NCBI RefSeq assembly: GCF_000485595.1
Contig: NW_014577135.1
Coordinates: forward strand, 620,418-643,553
DNA from: Priapulus caudatus
Taxonomy: Eukaryota; Priapulida; Priapulimorpha; Priapulimorphida; Priapulidae
DNA: 23,136 nt
Reading direction: 5' to 3'
The notes under the pieces are model-generated. The model searched no databases. It saw nothing but the letters and a program-made list of their open reading frames with translations, and had not been told where the DNA came from. The position numbers were made by a program, and so were the translations under genes. The stretch's first letter is position 1. Every line of letters starts with the position of its first letter. Below, one piece after another: positions 1-10,500 of the stretch.

Positions 1-1080
1 TAACAATCCGTCTGTTGACTCCTGCCTACAGTAAAATTCGGCTGTGCTCGGCTGTCATCTTCTCCCAGGGATCTTTGACTTGAAACAACCGGCTACCGAA
101 GCCAAAGAAACCTGATGTTTGTCACACCGCCGACAGGTGCATGGTTGAGAAGGAGCGTGTTGAGTGTAGGCCTCGGGCGAGGCTGGGGCAAGAGATGCGA
201 TATCCAGCACCGGTGTTCCCAGTTGTTCAGATATACGCGTGCTTAGGTGAGCCGCATGTGGTGAGCATCATAAACTAAGATGTTCACTGCTCCTTCAGCG
301 ACCACACACATCATGGTTCTCTCAGAAGAGACTCCATCTGCTTTTCGTACAAAATATGAGTCTGCATTCAGCTACACACTGGCTAACGTGGTTTAGAGCT
401 CCACTTCTAGCCCCTCATCACAAGCCAATGAACTTGTGTTTGTTGTTTGGATTCGAGAGCCAGCAGCTCCCGCTTACACTTCAGTCCGCAACATTGTCAA
501 ACCGCTTATGTCCTATTTCTAGAGATGATACCGGGACATCTTGTTTGTGTACCAATGTCCTTAGTACTGGGTTGCAGGAATCCATCAAGATGATAGTAAG
601 TGTCTTCGCGGATGGGAAGTAGTTAGATGATGTACTGATTTCTGCTGGCGTGACAACTGTCAAGAACCAGACTGTAAGTTAACCTGGCACCAGGGACGGC
701 AGATGATGAGGAAGATCAAGGATCGCGCGTAGGGGACGCCGAAAAGAAGACTGTCTCAGAAGAAGCATTGACTTTTGCCAATTTACGACTAAACTCTGTT
801 GTACTATAAAGTTAAATATGTTCTAATTATTTACTATAAGTTATGTATATATAGGACTATGTTGATAGCTTCGGTGGGATGTTGGGGACATAGCTGTAAG
901 GTAATTTTTGCTACAGGTGCATTAGACTTGTTACTCTTCCGGGACGATTGTGATAATAGTTCTGTTAAAGACAAATTATATGCTATTGTTTGTAATTCCA
1001 ATCAAATCCTATGTGTAGATTCTTTATCGAGTATCTTCGGGTTGCTCGAGTTCCGTAACGCTTCATAATCAATCTTGGTT
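1..1080. other. Intergenic DNA, no recognised gene
   Basis: I see no recognisable gene here. Two short overlapping open frames lie at 356-622 (+, 88 codons) and 481-663 (-, 60 codons). Neither resembles a family I know, and neither has convincing splice or start context. A GTAAGT donor-like site at 674 follows a short + strand open stretch, but that stretch has an in-frame stop shortly upstream. The stretch 780-1080 is AT-rich and featureless. A fragment of an unknown gene or decayed repeat cannot be excluded. Confidence 0.5.
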
Positions 1081-1239
1081 TAATTTTAAACAGTAACGCG
1101 TATGCGTTTATTAATGATCGATCTATACGGAGTGTTTCAGGTTTGATAAACCATTGACGTCATATCGCATATGCGCAGTTTAACGCGTTGCAAGGGCAAG
1201 CAGATGCGTGATATTGGTCGATACAACCATACGCACGCC

Positions 1240-2232
1240 ACGCTGTGACGTACACACGCACGCCACGCACGCACCCACACGCACACTCGTGCACCACGTG
1301 AGTACGGCACACGCACGCATCGCACGGCATGCACGCACGTGTACGTGCACGCGCACGCACGCACGCATGCACGCACAGGTACGTGCACAACGCACGCACT
1401 CACGCAAGCACCGCAATGGTGCGTGCACACGCTACGCACGCACGCACGCATGCACGCACGTGTACGTGCACACGCCACGCACGCACGCATGCACGCATGT
1501 GCTACGCTGCACCCCCCCCTATTGCAGGTACGCACGCGCGCACGTGTACCATCCAAACGCACGCACGCACGCACGCGCCCGCATGCACACAGTGTACCTG
1601 CACGCACGACGTACCGCACGCATGTAGCACGTGAAGTGCACCACGCCACGGCACGCACGCACGAAACGCACGCAACGGGTACGTACACACACACGCGCGC
1701 ACGTGACACGCAACATGCACGGCAGGTGTACGCACGCACGCATGCTATACGTGCACACGCACACACGCAGCACACGCACGCATTCGCACGCACGTTTACG
1801 TACACACGCACGCACGCATTGCATGACACAGGTGTACGTGCCACACGCACGCACGCACGTCTACGTGCGCACATGCATCATGCACGCACGCACGTGACCT
1901 GTCACACACGCACGTACGCACCAACGCACTCATGCACACACGTGTACCTGCACACACGCACGCACGTACAACAGCACGCCATGCACGGCCACGTGTACGT
2001 GCACAGCATCGCACATTACGCACGCACGTGTACGTGCACACGCACGCACGCACGTGCTACGTGCACTCGAACGCACGAACGTGTACGTGCACACGCACGC
2101 ACGCACGTGTACCTGCAACGAACGCACGAACGTGTACGTGCACACGCACGGCACGCACAACACGCACGCATGCCCACGCACGTTACGTGCACACGCATCT
2201 GCACGCAGCACGCACGTGTACGTGCACTACAT
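1240..2232. repeat. ACGC-rich low-complexity array with GTACGTGCAC islands
   Basis: About 1 kb is made almost entirely of ACGC/CGCATGC/CACACG steps. It is interspersed with a recurrent block ACGTGTACGTGCAC, seen near 1337, 1457, 1991, 2027, 2079, 2132 and 2215, and a variant near 1378. The last copies are spaced 36-83 bp apart, so the array is irregular rather than a clean minisatellite. Long open frames occur on both strands (up to 327 codons), but they encode only Ala/Arg/Thr/His/Cys/Val repeats and are a by-product of the repeat. The alternating purine-pyrimidine pattern is the kind that can adopt Z-DNA. Confidence 0.9.
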
Positions 2233-2329
2233 AACAGCGCTTTTCTATCAGAACAGGTGGTTCATTCATCTGCTGAAATCGTCAAGCAGCCACGCCTTCG
2301 CTTTGCCACCGATGACACATAACAAATAC

Positions 2330-2357
2330 CACGTGACCTGATCTATGACGTCACGTG
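2330..2357. promoter_or_regulatory. Clustered E-box / CRE / E-box
   Basis: Within 28 bp there is a CACGTG E-box (2330-2335), a perfect CRE palindrome TGACGTCA (2346-2353) and a second CACGTG (2352-2357) overlapping the CRE. These match textbook bHLH-zip and CREB/ATF consensus sites. No adjacent gene is recognised, so any function is inference. A near-palindromic hairpin (AACTCC…TATAA / TTATA…GGAGTT) follows at about 2360-2388. Confidence 0.25.
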
Positions 2358-2399
2358 AAAACTCCTATAACACTTTTATAGGGGAGTTGAATGAATGCA

Positions 2400-2820
2400 A
2401 ATTCATACTTCTGAGTGTCTTAAATAACACCCAGAATTCGATCGGGCATCAAAATAACCCAGAAAGCAAATAACCTAGACATTGCCATATGTCAGAACAA
2501 CACCGAAATTTGGTACGCGACATGAGCTTAATTGAGCTTAATGAGCTTAATTGGTCAAGTAAGCATTAACCATTTAATTTATGAATAACTGACTGGTTGG
2601 AATCGACGCCGCCCCCAAATACCCCAGCTAACATGTAAACATGACTATAAAGGGTTCAGCGTAAGATTACACATTTTCCCATAATCGCGAAAATCGGAAA
2701 AAGGGCGTGGGCCCGTTAAAAAAAGTTTCGACCAAAAAATTTTGTAACGTATGTTTTTAGTTTTATATGGACCAAATCCAACACATTAGTAGAAGAATCA
2801 GTGTTTCGACTCGATTTCCG
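2400..2820. other. Intergenic AT-rich DNA
   Basis: No gene is seen. A short direct repeat of the motif GAGCTTAAT occurs three times at about 2523-2552. The rest is unremarkable AT-rich sequence. Confidence 0.5.
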
Positions 2821-3060
2821 GTAGAGGCTTTTTTTGCCACGTATGACTGGACTAGGGAGGTGTGGGAGGGGCGGTGTTCACTGTTCACCCTCCCGCACGA
2901 TGGAGATTGTGGCATTAATTACACTAAAATGGAGCGACCTGAGGTGAAATTCTTGCAAATTTTCAAAAAAAAGTTTTGGCTTGGGGGCGAGGGGCTCGGC
3001 GGGGGGTTCGTTCGAACCCCCCGAACCCCCCTGGCTTACGGCCTGCAGACGCACAAGTTT
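2820..3060. repeat. G-rich dispersed-repeat-like block
   Basis: The block has a run of T/A homopolymers followed by a G-rich segment and an inverted C-rich segment (GGGGGGTTCG…CGAACCCCCC at about 3000-3030). It resembles the ends of dispersed repeats common in invertebrate genomes. A block at 5570-5620 has a similar composition in the opposite orientation (CCCCCAG next to AAAATTTGAAAAATTT). The open frames crossing it are not convincing proteins. The family was not identified. Confidence 0.35.
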
Positions 3061-3099
3061 TCCATACACACCCAGGCCCAGCGAACCAATGCGCGGATA

Positions 3100-3480
3100 C
3101 ACGAACACTAAGCGCGGCCACACCGTTACTCAACCCTCTCTTCCTGTTTAACCCCTCACACTTCGCTGTTCAACCGCTGGCGTCTACACTCTTTCTCGAC
3201 TCCGACGGCCTAACTCGCCCATCTCGACAGTCAACTGGCCAACTCGCAACTGTGTTCACTCCCACGCTCCGCGCGTCTGTCTCTTCTCCCGACTCAACAA
3301 AACTGTTTCACGCCACGCGCGCGTTTTCTCTCTCTCTCCTCTTTCGCAACTGTTTCACTCCCACGCGCGCCGTTTTTCTCTCTCCCTTACTCGCAACTGC
3401 CCAACTGCACGCGCCTCGTTCGCTCTCTTTTTTCCCTACCGAGGGTTATGGTTAGGGTTAAGGTCAGGGTTCTATCCTTG
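3100..3480. repeat. Pyrimidine-rich block with short internal repeats and telomere-like tail
   Basis: The block is C/T-rich and contains repeated phrases such as CGCAACTGTTTCACTCCCACGCGCG and close variants at about 3246 and 3345, separated by CTCTCTCTC runs. It ends at about 3442-3471 in GGTTATGGTTAGGGTTAAGG, a degenerate series related to the metazoan telomere repeat TTAGGG, with only one exact copy. A 159-codon + frame (2976-3455) crosses it but is Ser/Thr/Leu-biased and resembles no family. Confidence 0.5.
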
Positions 3481-3897
3481 AACCGCCTATACTATAGTAA
3501 TAGAGCTACATGTTTGGTACCCCCGCATTGTTTTCGCATATGCCATGGGGTGCTAAACTAGGCGTGGGCCCTAACTTGGACTGCTGCAATGCTGCTAAAA
3601 TTTGAGTATTTATATTTTATTATTGCAACGTGTACTAAATATTCAGCTTTAGTTGAAAAAATTGCTCGAGCCTAAATCCCGATAGGCAATACACAGTGTC
3701 AGTATCAGTGTCAGTGTTTCATATAACGTGTATTTGCGTAAAATTTACAAACGGCAATTACACATTGTACATTTAATAACTCGGATTCAGACAGAGTAGT
3801 GTTGTATACTGCTGTCTACATATATGCATTTTCCTACATACGCATTGGCCAATCTGTAGATGAACGTCTACAGATGGTATAGTAATACGCCTATGCG
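3480..3897. other. Intergenic DNA, nothing recognised
   Basis: AT-rich sequence with a short CAGTGTCAGTATCAGTGTCA direct repeat at about 3696-3717. No gene is seen. Confidence 0.5.
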
Positions 3898-4170
3898 CAC
3901 ACGGACACACATGCAAGTGAGCGTGTGTGTGTAGGCGCGCGTGTGTGCGTGGGCGCGCGTGTGTGCATGGGCATGTGAGCATGCGTGTGCACGTGAGCAC
4001 GCGTGTGCACGTGAGCACGTGTGCGTGAGCGTGCGTTTGCATGTGAGCGCGCGCATGCGTGGGCGCACGTGTGTTAGTGTACGTGAGTCGTGCACATACG
4101 TGTGTGTGTGCGTGCGTGCGTGCGTGCATGCGTACGTGTGTGCGTGCGTTCGTGCGTGTGTGTGCACCTA
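3898..4170. repeat. GTGTGC/GTGAGC low-complexity array
   Basis: Alternating purine-pyrimidine sequence dominated by GTGTGCGTG, GCGCGTGTGTGC and CACGTGAGCAC steps, ending in GTGCGTGCGTGC runs. Its motif content is the reverse complement of the kind found in the array at 1240-2232, so the two arrays lie in opposite orientation. The open frames across it encode only Cys/Val/Arg or His/Thr/Arg repeats and are artefacts of composition. Confidence 0.85.
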
Positions 4171-4374
4171 GGCATATATATATGCTTTGCAACTGCATTG
4201 CTGAATGGCTGCGTGTACACACATATATACACCACACAACACACTTTTCTATTTTGTCCGAAATATGTACAATTCTATTTCAATCGGCTAGTAATCTAGA
4301 AGATACATTATTGGAAGAACAAGTTGAATAAGAATTGTATAACTGCTGAGAATTTCATTGCAGCTAAGGATGCA

Positions 4375-4455
4375 ATGAATGGATGTACTGTGTACAGCAA
4401 CTCCAAAGAATCCATAATTAATCCTATACACCGAGAAGTAACAAGTTATTCGTGA
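4375..4455 (+). other. Possible upstream ORF ahead of MPHOSPH6
   Basis: An ATG at 4375 opens a 26-codon frame that stops with TGA at 4453-4455, 24 bp before the MPHOSPH6 ATG. It matters only if the transcript starts upstream of 4375, which the sequence alone cannot show. A CATTGCAG acceptor-like site ends at 4362. If it is a real 5' splice or trans-splice acceptor, this upstream frame would lie in the mature 5' UTR. Confidence 0.3.
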
Positions 4456-4479
4456 AGCAACATCCATCACTAAGCAGTC

Positions 4480-4545
4480 ATGGCTGCTTTTAAGGAATCT
4501 GATAGAAAGAAGACCAAGCTATCGTCGTCGGTGATGAAGATGAAA
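4480..4545 (+). CDS. MPHOSPH6: MPHOSPH6 exon 1 (start codon)
   Basis: Encodes residues 1-22, MAAFKESDRKKTKLSSSVMK followed by MK. The ATG has G at -3 and G at +4, a fair Kozak context. In-frame continuation past 4545 reaches TGA at once, so splicing is required. The donor is GTAATT at 4546. The exon ends in phase 0, exactly before the conserved FM that follows MK in family members. Intron 1 is 155 bp. Confidence 0.88.
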
Positions 4546-7500
4546 GTAATTACAATATGAGAAGTGTTGTATTCATGTGAATACTAGCAAAACTGGAAAG
4601 GTTTTTGTTGTGATATGGAAAAATAAAATAATTGTAAACATATATTGGTAAAGTATATACTTTCTAGATTTGGCAGTTACTGTTGTGTTTTTATTTTCAG
4701 TTTATGATAAAGACAAGAGAAAGGGAAGAGGCTGCGGAGGCATGGAAACTAGTGGATGCTGAGACTGCTCTACAGGATAGCTTGCAGGAGTATGTATTAT
4801 GATCCCAGATATCTATATTATCCTATAGGATAATGAACTACATCTTGTAAACTCTGTCTTGGCTTTCTGTACCAGGATAGATAACTGAATGATCTTGTAA
4901 GTCTCGCTCTTGTTTATAGTGAAGTAATTTGTAACCCTGTGAAATTAGGGGGTTAATTTGTTAACCAAAATACTTGGACACCATGATACTTTGAATCGAT
5001 TTCTTTGTTTTATTTAATTCTGTATTAGTTCTGAATTGTATTCTTGTTATCCTTGGGTATAAAGTATAATATAGTGAGTGTTTCTAGACTAATGTAGAGT
5101 TGTGCTATGAGTTAGGTTATCAGGTTGTCTTTTCTAGTTATTGTTACTAGAGTTTGTCATTTCATACATGGTTTCATACATCTGTCTTGAGATGGCATGT
5201 AACATCCATGCAAGTAAATTTAGTGGATGGCCTCTGATTGTATCTGCAGGAGTAAGTTCATCACAGAGCCAAGTTATGCCGTGGTGGAGAATCTGAGGTT
5301 TGGCCGTATTTCCTTTAAAGGATTCAATCCGGATGTTGAGGTGAAATTTTTTTATTCATCTTGGTTACTGCATAGATATATATGCATGCATTTGTCTAAT
5401 AATAGTATATTTCATACATAATCCAAAGAGATACACAGGGTTCTTCTGAGGGAAAATTAGACAACGGCAGTAATGGCCAGTTTGGGGAAAAACGCACATA
5501 ATGGATTTAAAGGCGTGCAGTAGGCACGAATGTGGATTCTGCAGCCAGACGCTGGGAGATAGAGGTAGAGGGGGTTCTGGGGGTCTCCCCCAGCAAAATT
5601 TGAAAAATTTGAATGTCAGACGGCATTTGAGGCACCCCAAATAAAATTTCATCTTTTATATAGATTAAATCTTACTCTGTTAGCAGACCAACCAAGTCTC
5701 ACGCTGCGCATTTCGCGGGAGATTCACGCATCTGGACCCATTCTCGCCACGTCCCAGGTGCGCGCGGGGAGCGCGAGTATCGACAGCCATGTCCAGCAAT
5801 AAAAAATTAATATGAAAAAAGAAGTCAACCCGGCGCTCTCACACCCCCTGTTTACCGCCACATCCGTTGGATGTGCACTATTCGTGGCTCGGCCTTTGCT
5901 GGCTGTGGGCCAAGCAAGTGATTAAAGTAAGGGGGGGGATCATAACTGATTGTTACTAGTACGTGGCCAATGCTTAATTGCTGTAGATATGGTATGGGAG
6001 TGGACAGCAAACTTTCCCGGAATCAATGGAAAAAGCTAGCAACGGCTGGAATGACAGCACGGAAGTGTGCCGGCACCCAAAAGATAACGTTGGCTGTTTG
6101 AAATTTCATTTATCGATTTTCCTATGTATATAGTCAGATAAGCATGTGTGATCTTATTCTACTTTTGGGATGACACTATTTGACAAACTGGGGGGGGGGG
6201 GTGGAGGAAGAGAGCAGGAATCATTTTCACAACGGCAAATTGTAATCATTTGGAGAACGGCTGTGTGCTGCCAGTGCCTCCTATGTGAAGAAAAGCACTT
6301 GATACACTTGAAATCTATCACATTTACACAAATGTAATCTAAAATATTATCTATTTGTCTTCTCTGGTACAAATTATGAAGCAAAATAATGTCACTTTTC
6401 TAAATCAAAAGGTGAAATTGATTAGGAATTAGCCCTGAATGTACATTGCCTGATGAATGAAGCCCTATATCGGGCCCACATTGCAAAATAGAAAACGGGG
6501 CCAAATTTCCGTGCTGTCTCACGTCTCAGTATTTATTTACACTAAGATATGATAGGAAAAGCCAGGTCTGATTTCGATGTAAAGTGTGCAGGAAATGAAA
6601 TTATTTGGGACCCCTCATTATGTGCAGATTGTACCGCTGTAACGATTAGAATCCGCCATGCTTTCAAGCGGAGATTACACTGCAGGACTCGGCTCGCGGT
6701 TGTGCTACTGCCAGTGTGCGTAACTGCAGTAACTTGTCATCTCAGCTGGCTAGCAGACGGTTTTTTGCATGCTGGGTGGATTTCCTAACAGGCTGTGGGG
6801 GCTTGCTAGTATTAGAAATTCAGGCCCGAAGCCGTTTAAATACGGGCATCGGCTCGAGCCTCTTACTGACATGAGGATTATTTTTCGCTTGCCTTGGGCT
6901 GTACGTTTAACAGCTAAGCTTATAGTTATTTGAAGTGTTTGTCGCATGAGAAATATGAAAGCACCCCACCGCCCTATTCATCAATTTAGGTAAGAGCATG
7001 TTGCATTTCACATTTATCAACAATGAATATATTAAATAAATAATTTTGCAGGATCAAGCGCGAAATGAGATTATAATATCGTTTTATTCATAGACATTAT
7101 TGTTCTTCATTATCTCATGAAGATTTACTATTACAGCAGGCTAATGTTTGAAATTTCTTGATAATGAAAGGACAGCCTAAGTGCGCTCAGAGGCCAGAGA
7201 GAATTGAGCGCGCTGTTCGACAAGGAAATCGACTACGAAAGGTATGTGACCTATAGCTTGCTACAATGTATCGTATTATTGACTGGCCATAAAATGGTCC
7301 CATGCATTAGAGGGCCATTTTATGATAATAAGTCTTGCCTGTACAATGTATATGCTCACATCAAAGAGGCCACCCCATTTTATTGAGTTACTTGAGTTTA
7401 ATCATCAGTATTCATTACGTATTCGTAGGCTCTTGCTATGGGGGTGTATATTGACTGTACACATCTGGTATCTTAGCTATAATAATGACCTCTACAATAT

Positions 7501-10500
7501 TATAGGACGCAATGTGTTTTTGAAATTTTCTAAGACAAAAAAAATCTATGCTATAAGCCAGAATCTGAAAGTTGGAACTGCATACCTATATATATTGACA
7601 CAATGTTACGCTCTATAGGTGACGTTGCTCACAGAAGATATGGACACTGACGCTTTGCCGACACTTTTCCATATGTTTGGAAGTAAAGATGGTGATGTGC
7701 TACATTGTTTTTATTGTGGGATAACTGTGTGGCGGTGGCCACCATGCAAGCACGACGAGATATATACCATGCCAATAATAATACACAATGGAGCACACAT
7801 GTGCTTAGTAAATGATTTTATTATGAAATGTAAATATTATGTAATATAGAGTAATTATTTATGATATGGGGGTTTTTAATCACTCACAAATAAATGTTAA
7901 CATGCACTGGAAAACATCTTAATTGTACCCATAATAGAGGGTTTAGTGGGGCGGTGTCAGTATCTATATATGAGGAGATTGTTGTATGAGGTTAACATGC
8001 AGGATAAATGGTTGTGTGATTTGGCAGCAACACTCCAGAGAGAGTAAAATAAGCTGGGCAAGAGTTGAATTGAAGTAATCCAGCCCACATCTACTAAATG
8101 CCTATTTCACTGGCATTAACCAATTACATTATATGTTACATTAAACTCTATATCGTATAATTATTAAGTATACACCCCAGCACATGCACCTATATTCTGT
8201 TGTTTGTCTGTCTTGGTAATGTTTTTTCAACTGTTGTTGTTGCTTAGAGCGGCGAGCCGAGTTGCCTTGCCGGCGCTGGCCATTCTGGAACTTCTTTTGG
8301 GGAGGTAAGTGAAATGTGCAGTGTAAATACTTGGCAGAAAGCAGTTCCCGATTGTTGCGCACCGCACCGTTGGTAACAGAAAACGTTCTCGCACATGTGC
8401 CGTATTTTGCTGTATGTGCCAGGTAGGTACCTGCAAGCCGGCGGAAAACGCTATATTAAACTAGAAATGGCAGTTGTCGCCAACTGCATGTAGTCCCCGC
8501 GATCTAGTATGAATGAAATATCTCCGTAAGGAATTTTTTTGCACAAATCCGCTATGTTGATTAGTGTTAAACTAAAAGTCGGAGAGATTATCTTCAAGTG
8601 CAGAGTAAAGGCCAAAGACAGGTGCCAATGCACACTTTCTCTCTCATACGTGTAAGTATACCATGTCTGGTTGCGCTAGGTCAATTAGGGGTCGAGTTAT
8701 AGAGCGGAAGAGAAATATGACCAATTTCAAGGTTAAGGTCAAATAAAGGTCGCAGTAACCTAGTTTTGGTACGCGACACACCTTCTCCCCTAGGTCAATT
8801 AGGGCCTAAGTTATAGAGCAGTAAGGAAATATGATCAAGGTCAAGGTTAAATAAAGTTTGCAGTGACCTGGTTTTGGCACGCAACACACCTTCTCCCCAA
8901 GATGTGTAAGTATACCGAGTTTGGTCGCGCTATGTCAATTAGGGGCCGAGTTATAGAGCGGAAGAGAAATATGATCAAGGTCAAGGTCAAATAAAATTTG
9001 CAGTGACCTGGTTTTGGTACGCGACACACCTTCTCCCCAAGATGTGTAAGTATACCAAGTTTAGTCGCGCTAGGTTAATTAGGGGCCAAGTTATAGAGCG
9101 GAAGAGAAATATGATCAAGGTCAAAGTCAAATAAAGGTCGCAGTCACTTGGTTTTGGTACGCAACGCACCTTCTCCCCAAGATGTGTAAGTATACCGAGT
9201 TTGGTCGCGCTAGGTCAATTAAGAGTCGAGTTATAGAGCGGAAGGGAAAACCAGTGTCCCCACCACCATCTTCTCGTATCAACCTCTAGCAGCTCCCCTG
9301 CCAATCATCTACGTTATTAATCCCCCTGCTTTACTTTCCCTACCTTTCCGTCTTTTTCCACGAACGTCTCCTCACCTCAGCTTCCTTCTCCACCTTATCT
9401 TCAAGTCCTGCTTTACTCTCATCTGTCTCCTCTAGCTCCCTCAGCCTCTATATTCTTCCAATCATCTACCTTCTCCCTCTCCTACTGTTGTAGGCCAACT
9501 ATTCTACCTTATCCCTTTCCTTACCCGCATAGATCTACCACCTTCACCTTCTTCCTCTACATCGCCTTCATATTGTGCCTCTCTATATACCAACTCTTCC
9601 ATATTCTCATCATCTACTTCTTTCAGTGTCATAGAAAATTTGACATCATTGTCTCATCCCAAATTCTACGTTTACTTAGCTATCGAATTCTCTCATTGTT
9701 ATAGTGATAAATATGATATATATGATATAGTGATTATATTGAAAAATATGAAAAGAGATATATGTGAACTCATTTGTTATCCGAGAGGTGGCGCTACGGT
9801 GTAAGGAACAAAACAGCAAGCATGTTATTGTTAATGTTATCATCGTATACGTGGTTATAATGATGTTTGTGAGCTAGTGTTAGGTACTTTTCGATTATCT
9901 TGAATGGTTTTTGCTGCCCTCCTGTGCAATGTATATGCGCTCTATCATCAGAAAGAACATATTATCTGATACTGAGGACTCAAAACTTGTGATAAATTTT
10001 ATATATGATAACACGGTCTGCATCATGTTTGGTACCGGTAGCTCTAGGCACAGGCACTTGCGACTGTCTGTACTGGTGCTCAAGGGGTCGTTGTCGTATC
10101 AGTAGATACAATAATGTAACCCAAACCCAAGAGGATANNNNNNNNNNCTATTTTGACAACGGGGGGGGGGGGGGAAAATGCAGGAACATTTTCACAACGG
10201 CATTGTTAAATTTGAGAACGGCTGTGTGCCGCAGTGCCTCCTATGTAGAAGAAACACTGATACATTGAAATCTATCACATTTACACAAAATGTAATCAAA
10301 ATATTATTATTTTCTTTCTGTACAAATTAGAAGCAAAATAAGCACTTTTCTAATCAAAAGGTGAAATTGATTAGGAATTAGGCCTGAATGTACATTGGCC
10401 TGATGAATGAAGCCTATATCGGGCCCACATTGCAAATAGAAAACGGGGCAAATTTTCGTGCTGTCTCACTCTCAGTATTTATTTACCTAAGATATGATAG

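Larger units (their letters stand above)
6176..9252. repeat. Duplicated intronic block, copy A (upstream of gap)
   Basis: This block matches 10148-13281 along its whole length. Matched landmarks: poly-G at about 6190/10160; GATATGATAGGAAAAGCCAG at about 6547/10493; exon 4 at 7137/11103; GATAACTGTGTGGCGGTGG at about 7720/11748; the 140-bp tandem array at 8651/12681. From about 6176 to 8250 the copies differ mainly by one- to few-base indels. From about 8280 to 9252 they differ almost only by substitutions and keep register exactly (offset 4030). Copy A then runs into sequence absent from copy B. The most likely explanation is two haplotypes placed in series, with the indel-rich part being poorly polished read sequence. 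Confidence 0.9.

Noticed and set aside
356-663. Opposed 88- and 60-codon frames as possible exons
   Set aside because: No family resemblance and no consistent splice pair; kept only as an unrecognised region.
1137-2341. Long open frames on both strands (up to 327 codons) of Cys/Val/Arg or His/Thr/Arg repeats
   Set aside because: They arise from the ACGC low-complexity array, which lacks stops in several frames at once. The products have no domain-like composition.
8847-9169. Repeated 60-codon minus-strand frames beginning MCRVPKPGHCKF or MRCVPKPSDCDL
   Set aside because: Shadows of the 140-bp tandem repeat; the step between frames equals the unit length.
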